Positions 22,122 through 31,141 of a DNA stretch of 64,000 nucleotides are shown piece by piece. Below the pieces are notes generated by a model that saw only the letters and a program-made list of their open reading frames with translations, ran no database searches and was not told where the DNA came from. The DNA is taken from positions 52,010 through 116,009 of the forward strand of contig DMXM01000029.1 in the NCBI GenBank assembly GCA_003482905.1, read 5' to 3'. The DNA is from Elusimicrobiota bacterium. GTDB taxonomy: Bacteria; Elusimicrobiota; Elusimicrobia; Elusimicrobiales; UBA9959. Position 1 is the first letter of the stretch, and each line of letters begins with the position of its first letter. Made by a program: the position numbers and the translations under genes.

Positions 22122-23393
22122 CTATACAAGATCGGCTATAGCCACGCGGCTGGTATGTTCAGTGCGGCCCCAGAAATCCGTGCCGCGCAGCACCCCGGCC
22201 ACAAAGACCGGCAGGCGCAGTACCCCCAGCGCCGGCTGCAGAAAATACGCCAGCAGCAGGTCCAACGGCGCGCCCTCCAGGACCAGCGCCACGGCGGGAT
22301 AAAGCACCAGAGGCAGAAGCGCCAGCGCCTTTACGGCGTGCTCCGCCCCCGGCAGGCCACCATAAAACCAGACCAGCAGATTGAACGAATCGCGGCTGGC
22401 CCACATAAGGCCGGCCCCGGCGGCCACTATCACAAAGCGGTAGGTCTGCGCGCTGTAAAGCGCCCCCTCTAAAGCGCGCGCGTCTCCGCGCAGCAGCGCC
22501 CTGGCGGCCAGGCCGGGCAGGTGCCGGCGCGCGGTGTCCAGCGAGCCCCGCGTCCAGCGTATGGTGCGCCGCAGGTACTGGCGCAGCGTGTCGGGTTCCT
22601 CGTCGTAAACCACCGCTTCCCGCGCCCAGCGGATGCGCACGCCGTGGCGTATCAGGCGCATCTGCATTTCCAGGTCCTCGGTCAGGCAGGTTTCGTCCCA
22701 ATGGAATTTCCGGGCTATGCCGGCCGTAAAACACATGCCTTTACCATGCAGCGTGGCGGACAGCCCGAGAGCCTGTTTGGGCAGCTGGAAGAACCTGTTG
22801 GAGACCAGGTGCCCGGCGGCCAGTATTTTAGCCAGCCAGGTGGAACTGTTCTTGGCCAGCTGGCGGCCCTGCACCGCCTCGGCCCCGGCCTCGATATGGG
22901 CGTTCATTACCGAAAGGAAAGCCGGGTGGGCCAGCGAGTCGGCGTCAAAATAGCAAAAAGCGTCATAGCCGCCGCGAACCGGAGGTTCAACCTCCGTTGG
23001 AGGTTGAACCTCCGAAAACAGTATTTTATGCGTGGCCCACTTAAGAGCACGGCCTTTGCCGGCTTTCAGGCCCGGGCCGCTATGGTCCAGAATTTTTGCC
23101 CCGGCGCCGGCCGCGGCCGCGGCCGTTGCGTCGGTGCAATGGTCGGCGATGACGAAAATATCGAAGAGCTCTTCGGGATAATCCAGGCGCTTCAGGCTGT
23201 CCACGGCCAGGGCGATCCCGCCCTCCTCGTTATAGGCCGGCAGCAGCAGAGCGAAGCGGCGCCGCTTAAGCGGCTGCGGCGGCCTGGCGCAGGACCAGAA
23301 TCCCCTGAAGCTCAGCAGCAGGTAGAAGAGCCCGGTCAGGAAGAGAAAGACCTGGGCCAGGTTAGACAGGACCGCGGCTATGATTTTCCACAT
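22122..23393 (-). CDS. Family 2 glycosyltransferase, membrane-bound
   Basis: 423 residues. An N-terminal membrane helix is followed by the GT-A fold: LLLPAYNEEGGIALAVDSL, FVIADHCTDATA, CYFDADSLAHP (DxD), CLTEDLEMQMRL (ED acid) and RRTIRWTRG, a QxxRW-like variant. Two or three C-terminal hydrophobic segments complete the processive-type layout seen in BcsA/HAS-like or lipid-linked sugar transferases. It probably builds an envelope polysaccharide; substrate unknown. A 35-bp palindrome is embedded in frame at 22980-23014 and adds about twelve residues (EVQPPTEVEPPV) just before the DxD strand, an insertion other members are unlikely to share. Confidence 0.85.
   Translation of the reverse strand: MWKIIAAVLSNLAQVFLFLTGLFYLLLSFRGFWSCARPPQPLKRRRFALLLPAYNEEGGIALAVDSLKRLDYPEELFDIFVIADHCTDATAAAAAGAGAKILDHSGPGLKAGKGRALKWATHKILFSEVQPPTEVEPPVRGGYDAFCYFDADSLAHPAFLSVMNAHIEAGAEAVQGRQLAKNSSTWLAKILAAGHLVSNRFFQLPKQALGLSATLHGKGMCFTAGIARKFHWDETCLTEDLEMQMRLIRHGVRIRWAREAVVYDEEPDTLRQYLRRTIRWTRGSLDTARRHLPGLAARALLRGDARALEGALYSAQTYRFVIVAAGAGLMWASRDSFNLLVWFYGGLPGAEHAVKALALLPLVLYPAVALVLEGAPLDLLLAYFLQPALGVLRLPVFVAGVLRGTDFWGRTEHTSRVAIADLV
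22980..23014. repeat. Perfect 35-bp palindrome inserted in frame in the GT2 gene
   Basis: CGGAGGTTCAACCTCC and its exact reverse complement flank a 3-nt centre (GTT). Each 16-nt arm is itself nearly palindromic (GGAGGTTnAACCTCC). The element encodes a Pro/Glu-rich loop without breaking the frame. It resembles small palindromic elements that land in coding sequences. Confidence 0.8.
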
Positions 23394-23495
23394 AATCTGT
23401 CCGCCGGGCGCGCTGAAGCGCTCCGGCTATGGATATCGTTAAATTATACACAAAAAAAACACGAAGCGTGGCCGCGCGCGCGCTTTAGCGGCGCA

Positions 23496-23524
23496 TTGAC
23501 TTAAGCGGATTTCAGTGTTATATT
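23496..23524 (+). promoter_or_regulatory. Promoter for the repeat protein, leaderless type
   Basis: -35 TTGACT (23496-23501), 17-bp spacer, -10 TATATT (23519-23524). The ATG at 23531 comes 6 nt after the -10 box, so the transcript would start at about the first codon; no Shine-Dalgarno sequence is present. Confidence 0.6.
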
Positions 23525-23530
23525 ATTGTT

Positions 23531-24388
23531 ATGAACGGCGAACAAAAAGGCTCCGGGTGGAAGATCTGGCTCTACATGACGCCGCTCTATGTTCTGCTGG
23601 CCATTCCGCTGGCCAAATGGACCATGAAGCTGAACTCCGGCGATGTGGCTATTTCCAAGGAGGACTACGGCGCTTTCAATTCTTCCGAAGGCGAAGTGAA
23701 GAAAATCGGGAACAAAGAATACGACCCGGACCTAAGCGACGTAGGCTATACCGTACGCTACCGCTCGGGCAGGGACGGGGCCGGCGAGGCTGCCGCCGCA
23801 AAAAGCCGCCCGGCGGCCAACGCCGTAAAACCGCAAACCGGGGCGGCACAGCCGGCCGGACACAGGATTTCCCCCGGCCAGGCGGCGCTGGAGTCCAAAG
23901 ATACCGGCAATAGGGCGCAGATGGCTTTTGGCAGCCAGAAAGGCTACCTTACTTACGCCGCAGGGAAGGCCATAAATAATCCCAAGGCGGTCGGCGCCCT
24001 GTTCGATAATTCCTGGGTGGTCAAGGGCTTCATGGGCAGGGACACGGTAAAAGCGGCGCTAGGCAGCCGGCAAGGCCTGCAAAAATCCCTCAGCGATCCG
24101 AAGCGCGTGAGCAATTTTCTGAACAACAGCGTCGTCCAGGCCGCCATGAACAACCCGGCTGTGGTCAACACTTTCGCCGCCAGCGGCATGGCCAGCGCTA
24201 TAATGGCCTCTCCGGCAGTACAGGAACTCTTGCAGAACCCCGACGTGATCACATCCATGATGGAGACCAACCCGGAATTAATGCAGGCGCTGACCAACCC
24301 GAACGTGCTTAACGCTCTGATGAACAACCCGGCTACGGCGGGCCTGGCCGCCAGCCTGGGCGGCGGGACCAAACCCCCCACGCGTTAA
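23531..24388 (+). CDS. Membrane-anchored protein with tandem Asn/Pro (NNPxVxxxL) repeats
   Basis: 285 residues. One N-terminal membrane helix (WKIWLYMTPLYVLLAIPLA), then a linker rich in Ala/Pro/Lys. From about residue 150 the protein is built from short helical repeats with an N-P-x-V/A pattern: NNPKAVGALF, NNPAVVNTFAAS, ASPAVQELLQNPDVITSMM, TNPELMQALTNPNVLNALMNNPATAG. This spacing recalls STI1/DP-type helical repeats of co-chaperones, but no assignment is secure. The subtilisin gene follows about 100 bp downstream; the two may be unrelated. Confidence 0.7.
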   Translation: MNGEQKGSGWKIWLYMTPLYVLLAIPLAKWTMKLNSGDVAISKEDYGAFNSSEGEVKKIGNKEYDPDLSDVGYTVRYRSGRDGAGEAAAAKSRPAANAVKPQTGAAQPAGHRISPGQAALESKDTGNRAQMAFGSQKGYLTYAAGKAINNPKAVGALFDNSWVVKGFMGRDTVKAALGSRQGLQKSLSDPKRVSNFLNNSVVQAAMNNPAVVNTFAASGMASAIMASPAVQELLQNPDVITSMMETNPELMQALTNPNVLNALMNNPATAGLAASLGGGTKPPTR

Positions 24389-24487
24389 CCCCCCTCTCCG
24401 CGTGTTGACACTTATCAATCAAAAGTCATAGTATTCCCTTCAGGCCCTGAAGGCCTGCCCCTTGAACGGGGAAATGCAGGAGGTACC

Positions 24488-25693
<1,206 letters not shown>

Positions 25694-25708
25694 ACGATAA
25701 ATCAGGTT

Positions 25709-25747
25709 GAAAAAACCCCGCGGAATATTTCCGCGGGGTTTTTTTTG
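25709..25747. terminator. Bidirectional terminator between convergent genes
   Basis: CCCCGCGGAA and TTCCGCGGGG pair around a 3-nt loop, with an A-run on the left and a T-run on the right. It can stop both the subtilisin transcript (plus) and the ECF operon (minus). Confidence 0.9.
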
Positions 25748-25761
25748 CCATTTAACAGCCC

Positions 25762-26472
25762 CTACCAGCCGACCCCCTCGCCGGTGAGCTGCTCCAGGCG
25801 CTGGTCGACTATTTTAGCCTTATTGGCCTTGCGGGTCTCCAGGTTCTTCTTGAGCCTGGAGATCTCCCGCTCCATGTGTTTCACGCGCAGCTCCTGGCCC
25901 TTGGTCTTCAGGTCGAAAAGCTCGCCCAGTTTGACGCGCAGGCTTTCTTTTACAGTTTTCTTCTCGCCGTCCGTTGCGCGGCCGTATTTAAGGGACAGTT
26001 CCTTGCAGTCGAACTCCAGAGCCAGGGCCCGCACGGCGTCGGCCTCAAGGCTGTCGTCCTGCGCCATCCTGGCCATGGCGAACAGTTTGCCGGACATCTG
26101 CAGCAGCATCCTGTACTTGGCCGGGGCCAGCCCCTTTAGGTCTTCCATTTTTTTGGCGAAGGCGGCGTCGTGTTTTTTTATAACGGCCAGCGTCTCGGCC
26201 TCGGACAGGAAACCGGGGCCGCCGCGCATCCCCCGTTTATTATTCATCCCCTGGCCCATGCCGGGCTGCCCCATGCCGCCTTTCATCCCCATGCCGGGGC
26301 CGGCCTGGCCGCGCCCCATGCCCATACCGGCGCCGGGGCCGCCTTGAAAGCCCTCTTCCGACATTTCCGTTTCGTCACCGTCGGGGCCGGGCCCCTCCTG
26401 CGCCAGAACGGTAACGGCCGGCGCGGCGCTGAGCGCCAACACCCCCAACCACACTATAATTCTTTTGTTCAT
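25762..26472 (-). CDS. Exported Met/Gly-rich helical protein, Spy/CpxP-like effector
   Basis: 236 residues. A signal peptide is followed by a Gly/Met/Gln-rich segment (about residues 43-87, GMGMGRGQAGPGMGMKGG and similar) and a long Lys/Arg/Glu-rich helical region ending in a coiled-coil-like ELRVKHMEREISRLKKNLETRK. The layout resembles periplasmic Spy/CpxP or heavy-metal sensor proteins; the Met-rich stretch could bind copper or silver, which is inference. It is the last gene of an ECF sigma/anti-sigma operon and is probably a target or modulator of that response. Confidence 0.7.
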   Translation of the reverse strand: MNKRIIVWLGVLALSAAPAVTVLAQEGPGPDGDETEMSEEGFQGGPGAGMGMGRGQAGPGMGMKGGMGQPGMGQGMNNKRGMRGGPGFLSEAETLAVIKKHDAAFAKKMEDLKGLAPAKYRMLLQMSGKLFAMARMAQDDSLEADAVRALALEFDCKELSLKYGRATDGEKKTVKESLRVKLGELFDLKTKGQELRVKHMEREISRLKKNLETRKANKAKIVDQRLEQLTGEGVGW

Positions 26473-26490
26473 ACGGCCTCCTTAATTCTC

Positions 26491-26967
26491 CTAAGCGTTT
26501 TCCGAGATACTGCGCCTTGCGTCCTCGAGCCCGCTGTAATCATAATCCCAATCCGCCGAAGACGCGCCCATTTCCGCCTGCTCCTGGTACACCGAATACT
26601 CCACGGAATCCAGGCGCGCGTCCAGGCCGCTGTTCCAGGCCAGTTCCACGCCGGCCGGGCCGCCGGAGAACGCGAACACCCCCGCCAGCGCCGAGGCCAG
26701 AGCGCCCGACAGCAGCGCCTCGCGCCAGGTGAAAGCGAAAGCGTTAGGGCGGGACGCCGCCGCCCGGGCCGCCCGCATTACGGCCGCTATCACGGCCGGG
26801 CGGGGCTCGACGGCGGCGGAAAGGACGGCGGCGGCGCCTTTAAGGGCGCCCAGCTCTTCCCTGCAGACGGGACAAATCTCCAGATGGGCCTCCACGGCCG
26901 CCTTAAGAGCGCCGCCGGCTTCACCGTAGAGGTAAAGGATAAGTTTTTCTCCGTATCCGCAGTTCAT
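26491..26967 (-). CDS. Zinc-finger anti-sigma factor (ZAS type)
   Basis: 158 residues from the ATG at 26967, chosen because AGGAG lies 6 nt upstream; an in-frame start 15 codons earlier lacks such a site. The N-terminus has the ZAS zinc site: C3 and H28-x3-C32-x2-C35 (HLEICPVC). A hydrophobic segment around residues 82-98 (LLSGALASALAGVFAF) would anchor it in the membrane, leaving a C-terminal domain outside. It lies 85 bp after the ECF sigma gene and probably sequesters that sigma factor until an envelope signal arrives. Confidence 0.85.
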   Translation of the reverse strand: MNCGYGEKLILYLYGEAGGALKAAVEAHLEICPVCREELGALKGAAAVLSAAVEPRPAVIAAVMRAARAAASRPNAFAFTWREALLSGALASALAGVFAFSGGPAGVELAWNSGLDARLDSVEYSVYQEQAEMGASSADWDYDYSGLEDARRSISENA

Positions 26968-27052
26968 AACCGTCTCCTGGCCGCCTGATGAGCATAGCCC
27001 CTGTTGCGGCACCGACGCACGTCTTGTATATGCAACGCGCCGGCCCCTGTTT

Positions 27053-27619
27053 TTATTGCGCGCCTTTTGAAATGTCCTTGCGCAGCAGGGCGGCGGCCCG
27101 GCTCATGCGGGCCAGCACCGTGCCTATGGGTAGCCCGAGCATTTCGGCTATTTCCTTGAATGACAGCCCGGAATAATGACGCAGGTAGAACACCTCGCGC
27201 TGGTCCGGCGAAAGGCGCCCCAGCGCGGCGGCTATTATTTCACTCAGTTCCTTATTGACCGCGGCGGCCTCCGGGCCGGGTTCGGGCGAGGCGGTGCGGT
27301 CCGCGGGGCCGGGCAGGTCCCCCTCGCCGTGCAGCGGCACCTCCGCGCGGGAGCCCTGCCGCCTGAAATGGTCCATGGCGGCGTTGCGTGCCACCGTAAA
27401 AAGCCAGGGCCTGAACTTCCCCCGTTGACCGTATGCGGACGGGTCGCGCACCAGCTTGAGGAAGACGTCCTGAAAAATATCCTCGGCGGCGTCTCGCCGG
27501 CCGGTGAGACGCAGCAGGTAGCCGTATAGGGCGCTCTTGTGCCGCTGCAAAAGCTCTCCCAGCGCCTCGGCGTCGCCGGCCTGGAAAGCGGCAATAAGCT
27601 CGTCGTCGGTCATTTCCAC
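27053..27619 (-). CDS. ECF sigma factor (RpoE-like)
   Basis: 188 residues with sigma-70 region 2 (LLQRHKSALYGYLLRLTGRRDAAEDIFQDVFLKL, then FRPWLFTVARNAAMDHFRR) and region 4 (LGRLSPDQREVFYLRHYSGLSFKEIAEMLGLPIGTV). The linker is Pro/Glu-rich. A GTG at 27619 has GGAG 5 nt upstream; an ATG two codons in is also possible. Operon: sigma, anti-sigma, Met/Gly-rich exported protein. It likely directs an envelope or metal stress response. Divergent from the SpoIID-like gene across about 60 bp. Confidence 0.9.
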   Translation of the reverse strand: MEMTDDELIAAFQAGDAEALGELLQRHKSALYGYLLRLTGRRDAAEDIFQDVFLKLVRDPSAYGQRGKFRPWLFTVARNAAMDHFRRQGSRAEVPLHGEGDLPGPADRTASPEPGPEAAAVNKELSEIIAAALGRLSPDQREVFYLRHYSGLSFKEIAEMLGLPIGTVLARMSRAAALLRKDISKGAQ

Positions 27620-27680
27620 AGCGGCTCCGGGCGGGCCTCTTTTGTGCGGGTCACTGGTAATTTCATACGATATATATATC

Positions 27681-29750
27681 TTGCGCCGAATAGATGTTAT
27701 TCTTTTATTATGCCTCTTTCAATCCCGGCCCTGCCTGGCCGGGGGCGAGGCGTACGAGCTTTACCTTAAAGGCGACCTTTCCAAAGCCGCCTCCTCCTAT
27801 TTTGACGAAGCCGCCGCCCAGCCCGCCGAGGCCAGGCCGCTCTTGAACGCCGCCATGTGCCTTAAGCAGGCGGGCCGCTACGCCGAGGCCGCCCGCGCCA
27901 TGACGCGGGCGCTGGTGCGCGCCCCCCACGACCCCGATATTTATTCCGAGCTGGGCTGGCTGCGCTTCCACCAGGCCGACTACACAGGGGCCAGTTCCGC
28001 CTTCGAAACGGCCATAAGGATACAGACCCTGCACGCGCGGGCCGAACTGGGCCTGGCCAGCGTCTACTCCAACCTGGAAGAAAAAGAAAAAACCCTGCTC
28101 CACCTGGAAAAATACCGGGCCCTGCGCCCCGACTTCGCCGGGGTGGATTATATCCTGGCCTGGAACTACATGAATTTCAAGATGCACAAGGAGGCCGAGG
28201 AAGCCCTGGTGGAGGCCCTGCGCAAAGACCCATCATTCACCGAAGCCCGCCTGCCGCTGGCTGGCATTTACGCGCGGCAGGGCAAGTTCAACGAGGCCTG
28301 GAACCAGTACTACCGCGTGCTGGACTACGCTCCCGGCCACCCGGTGGCGTCCAAGATGATGAAAGTGCTGGAGGGCAAGCTGACCAAACAGCCCGAGGAG
28401 ATACGGCCGCCGTTCCGCATATCCAAGCCGCTGGTGATGGAGCCGCTGGACGCGCTGCAGAAGCTTTCCGGCTCGGTAAAGATACGCGTGGGCATAGGCA
28501 CCGGGAGTACCGGCAAGCAGGGCCGCAATAACATCCTGAAAATAAAATCGTTCGAGGGCCTGACCGTCACCGGCAAGGCCAGCGGCAAGCTGTTCGCCAA
28601 TATACCGGCCGACGCTGTCTGGACGGTCACGGGCGAAGAGGGGCGGGTGGTGCTGAAAGATCCGGCCGGGAATATATTCGGCCGCTTCGCCGGGCCCATA
28701 TTGGTGAAGCCGGGCAGACCCGCGGGCTCGGTTATTTTCAGCGCCTCGCCAAAGACCAGCAACCCGTGGTTCCGCGGGGCGGACAGGCAGTACCGCGGCT
28801 ACATAGAGCTTTACCCCAACGGCGCGCGCGGCATAGGCGCGGTGAACGTGATAGAGAACGAACTGTACCTGCTGGGCGTGGTACCCAGCGAGGTGGCCCC
28901 GCAATGGCCCTACGAATCCCTTAAAGCCCAGGCCGTGCTGGCGCGCACGCAGGTGCTGATACGCCGGGCGCGCGGCGGCCAGCACAAGAAGGACGGCTAC
29001 CATCTTTGCGACGGCCAGCATTGCCAGGCCTACAAGGGCATGTCCAACGAGCATAACACCACCAGCCGCGCCGTGGTGGACACCGAGGGAGAGATCCTCA
29101 CCTACCACGGCCGCCCGGCCTACACTTTTTACCATTCAAATTGCGGCGGCAGCGTACAGGCCTCCAAAGAAGTGAACGGCTGGGGCGACTCGCCTTACCT
29201 GATGACAAAACACGATATTGCCCCGGACAAACCGCAAACCCCGCTGGACCCGTGGGAATTCCAGCTGTGGATAACCGGCAACCCCATGGCCAACTGCAAT
29301 TACCCGGGCCGCGTGCGCGCGTCCGAGTTCCGCTGGATGAAGATCATCCGCCGCAAGGACATGACCTTCCGGGTGAACAAGGATTATTCCATCGGCGAGC
29401 TGCTAGACATTATACCGCTGCGGCGCAGCCCGTCCGGCAACGTGAACTCGGTCATGCTGGTGGGGGAAAAAAGATCGGTGACCGTAGCCAAGGAACATCT
29501 TATCCGCAACATCCTCGGCTTCAGCTCGCTCAAAAGCACCCTGTTCGAGGTGGAGATAAACCGGTTCAAGGACGGGAAGATACGCAATTACTGGCTCTAC
29601 GGCGGCGGCTGGGGCCACGCCATAGGCATGTGCCAGAGCGGCGCGGCGGGCCTGGCCGGCAAATACAACAAGACCTACAAAGAAATAATGGATTTCTACT
29701 TCCCCGGCACCGCCATCCGCCGCATCAAATACGTAAAGAAAAATAAATAA
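27681..29750 (+). CDS. TPR protein with C-terminal SpoIID/LytB domain
   Basis: About 690 residues from a TTG at 27681, which gives a signal peptide (RRIDVILLLCLFQSRPCLAGG). The open frame extends upstream to 27537, but that would overlap the divergent sigma gene and add a non-signal N-terminus. Residues about 20-220 are TPR repeats (RPLLNAAMCLKQAGRYAEAARAM, IYSELGWLRFHQADYTGASSAF and others). The C-terminal half is SpoIID/LytB: ELYLLGVVPSEVAPQWPYESLKAQAVLARTQ, then YHSNCGGSVQ and GGGWGHAIGMCQSGAAGLA. In spore-formers SpoIID is a lytic transglycosylase that removes peptidoglycan stems; in non-spore-formers the domain is thought to act in wall remodelling. Confidence 0.85.
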   Translation: MRRIDVILLLCLFQSRPCLAGGEAYELYLKGDLSKAASSYFDEAAAQPAEARPLLNAAMCLKQAGRYAEAARAMTRALVRAPHDPDIYSELGWLRFHQADYTGASSAFETAIRIQTLHARAELGLASVYSNLEEKEKTLLHLEKYRALRPDFAGVDYILAWNYMNFKMHKEAEEALVEALRKDPSFTEARLPLAGIYARQGKFNEAWNQYYRVLDYAPGHPVASKMMKVLEGKLTKQPEEIRPPFRISKPLVMEPLDALQKLSGSVKIRVGIGTGSTGKQGRNNILKIKSFEGLTVTGKASGKLFANIPADAVWTVTGEEGRVVLKDPAGNIFGRFAGPILVKPGRPAGSVIFSASPKTSNPWFRGADRQYRGYIELYPNGARGIGAVNVIENELYLLGVVPSEVAPQWPYESLKAQAVLARTQVLIRRARGGQHKKDGYHLCDGQHCQAYKGMSNEHNTTSRAVVDTEGEILTYHGRPAYTFYHSNCGGSVQASKEVNGWGDSPYLMTKHDIAPDKPQTPLDPWEFQLWITGNPMANCNYPGRVRASEFRWMKIIRRKDMTFRVNKDYSIGELLDIIPLRRSPSGNVNSVMLVGEKRSVTVAKEHLIRNILGFSSLKSTLFEVEINRFKDGKIRNYWLYGGGWGHAIGMCQSGAAGLAGKYNKTYKEIMDFYFPGTAIRRIKYVKKNK

Positions 29751-29763
29751 TCGCGGAAGGCGG

Positions 29764-30063
29764 CTACTCCGGGCCCAGGCCTTCCTGCATATAATCCACC
29801 ACTATCCCGATTATTTTTTTTACTACCGGGCTGCAGGATTTGAAGGACATCCTGTCCAGCGCGTCGCTTCCGAATTTTCTTATAACATCGCTGATAAGGG
29901 CATGGATAAAGGATTGCGTAGCGGCCTCAACCTTGTCAAAATCAAGAATGACTTCCTCTCCGCCGTTAAGCGCCGGGGCAATTTCTTTAACCCTGATATC
30001 CCTGGCCGTGTCCTTATTTTCCGCGAATGACCCCACCCTGTTAAAGATCGAAATGGTTTTCAT
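29764..30063 (-). CDS. STAS-like protein (DUF4325 type)
   Basis: 99 residues. The pattern VILDFDKVEAATQSFIHALISDVIRKFG, then LDRMSFKSCSPVVKKIIGIVV, matches the STAS-like DUF4325 family, whose members are usually next to a GHKL ATPase gene. Its start overlaps the ATPase stop by 4 bp (ATGA), so the pair is translationally coupled. By analogy with anti-sigma-factor antagonists (RsbV/SpoIIAA) it may be controlled by the partner ATPase; whether the site of phosphorylation is conserved is not clear. Confidence 0.75.
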   Translation of the reverse strand: MKTISIFNRVGSFAENKDTARDIRVKEIAPALNGGEEVILDFDKVEAATQSFIHALISDVIRKFGSDALDRMSFKSCSPVVKKIIGIVVDYMQEGLGPE

Positions 30064-31022
30064 ATAAATCTGGCTCCCTTGTAACGGGCTTTAACGCGCT
30101 CCCTGACAGCCTTCTTATACGTGCTGGCTATGGCGTCAAGTAAAGCGGAAAACTCCGCTGTCTGGTCCAGTGTAATATCGGCCCCAACCACGGTACCGCG
30201 CCAAACCGGAAGGTTTTCCTCCTGAGAATGCCTGTCCGCGAACGGGTCGGCATGCAGACGCGCGCTCGGCCCGGCAGTCTTTTTCAGCAGTTTATACAGC
30301 GCCCCTCCGCTGTAGATAACAAAAAAATCCCGGTTTATACTGGCGATGGATTTAATAAAGAACAAGCCGGCACCGGCGTTCTGTTCAGTGCCGCCTTCTC
30401 TGCTGGTGGTTCCGGTTATACCCGGCCGCAAGGCCAGCCCGATAGCCTCCAGGTCGGTGCGCGCCGGATAAGATCTTGTAATAGTCGCCTTTATCCCCAC
30501 GCCGGTATCGGCTATACCGATGCGGATCGCATTGCTTTTTTTATAGTACTGCGCGCACAGGAAAGCCCCGTGCTCCGCCTCCGCGTGCTCAATCACGTTC
30601 CTGGCCAGCTCGCTTATTATATAGCCGATCGTTCTGGCCTGCTCCGGCTCCAGGTGCAGCAACGGCACCATGTCGGCGATAAACCTGGACAACTCATCGG
30701 AATTGCGTATCTGGGTTATCGGGATAAAACGTCCGGCCGGTTCGTGCTCAACAAAAGCAACGTCAAAAGGTATTTTAAGGGTTTTAAAAAGCCCCATGCG
30801 GGCCAGATAGTGGCTTGATTTTGCTTCCAGCTTTTGACAGTGGATATTCTTCGGGTCAACTGTAACCCCTAAAGCAGCTATCATGGAAAGGACAGCGGGA
30901 TGGACTGAAATCCATTTATCGTTGGCGGAAATTTCCAAAGAATCAGGCCCGGCAGGGTCAAAGCTTTTCAAAAAAGGGTCAATATTCCCCAAAAAGGCGC
31001 TATTTGGGATATGCAGTTTCAT
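30060..31022 (-). CDS. GHKL (histidine-kinase-like) ATPase, RsbW-like partner of the STAS-like protein
   Basis: 320 residues from the ATG at 31022, 6 nt after a perfect -10 box; a longer in-frame version would start inside the promoter. The N-terminal ~130 residues form a mixed domain (LEISANDKWISVHPAVLSMIAALG) without clear assignment. The ATPase core has an N-box SELARNVIEHAEAEHG, G1 IADTGVGI and G2 GAGLFFIKSI. No H-box or membrane segment is visible, so this is a soluble ATPase or anti-sigma-like kinase rather than a sensor kinase. It is paired with the DUF4325 gene and probably forms a partner switch. Confidence 0.8.
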   Translation of the reverse strand: MKLHIPNSAFLGNIDPFLKSFDPAGPDSLEISANDKWISVHPAVLSMIAALGVTVDPKNIHCQKLEAKSSHYLARMGLFKTLKIPFDVAFVEHEPAGRFIPITQIRNSDELSRFIADMVPLLHLEPEQARTIGYIISELARNVIEHAEAEHGAFLCAQYYKKSNAIRIGIADTGVGIKATITRSYPARTDLEAIGLALRPGITGTTSREGGTEQNAGAGLFFIKSIASINRDFFVIYSGGALYKLLKKTAGPSARLHADPFADRHSQEENLPVWRGTVVGADITLDQTAEFSALLDAIASTYKKAVRERVKARYKGARFI

Positions 31023-31028
31023 GTTAGC

Positions 31029-31075
31029 ATTATACCGGGAATCCCGGTACTCTGTCAACTTCCCGGGATTCCCGG
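31029..31075 (-). promoter_or_regulatory. Consensus promoter with two palindromic operators
   Basis: Minus strand: -35 TTGACA (31053-31058), 18-bp spacer, -10 TATAAT (31029-31034), both perfect. The spacer holds the palindrome CCGGGATTCCCGG (31035-31047), and a second copy, CCGGGAATCCCGG, lies upstream of the -35 box (31063-31075). The start codon follows the -10 box by 6 nt, so the mRNA is probably leaderless. The paired palindromes look like operator sites for a dimeric repressor. Confidence 0.8.
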
Positions 31076-31093
31076 CAATAAATAGAATGGTTT

Positions 31094-31135
31094 GGGGACA
31101 CATTACCTATTCCAAAGAATAGGTAATGTGTCCCC
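31094..31135. repeat. Perfect hairpin, GGGGACA family
   Basis: Two 19-nt arms, beginning GGGGACACATTACC and ending GGTAATGTGTCCCC, enclose a CAAA loop. It lies 6 bp beyond the korB stop and may also act as its terminator, though no T-run follows on the minus strand. Related in its ends to the element at 57059-57107. Confidence 0.8.
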
Positions 31136-31141
31136 TAACTA

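Noticed and set aside
27537..27680. N-terminal extension of the SpoIID-like protein
   Set aside because: It overlaps the divergent sigma gene, reads as Ser/Pro/Ala low complexity and would bury the signal peptide.
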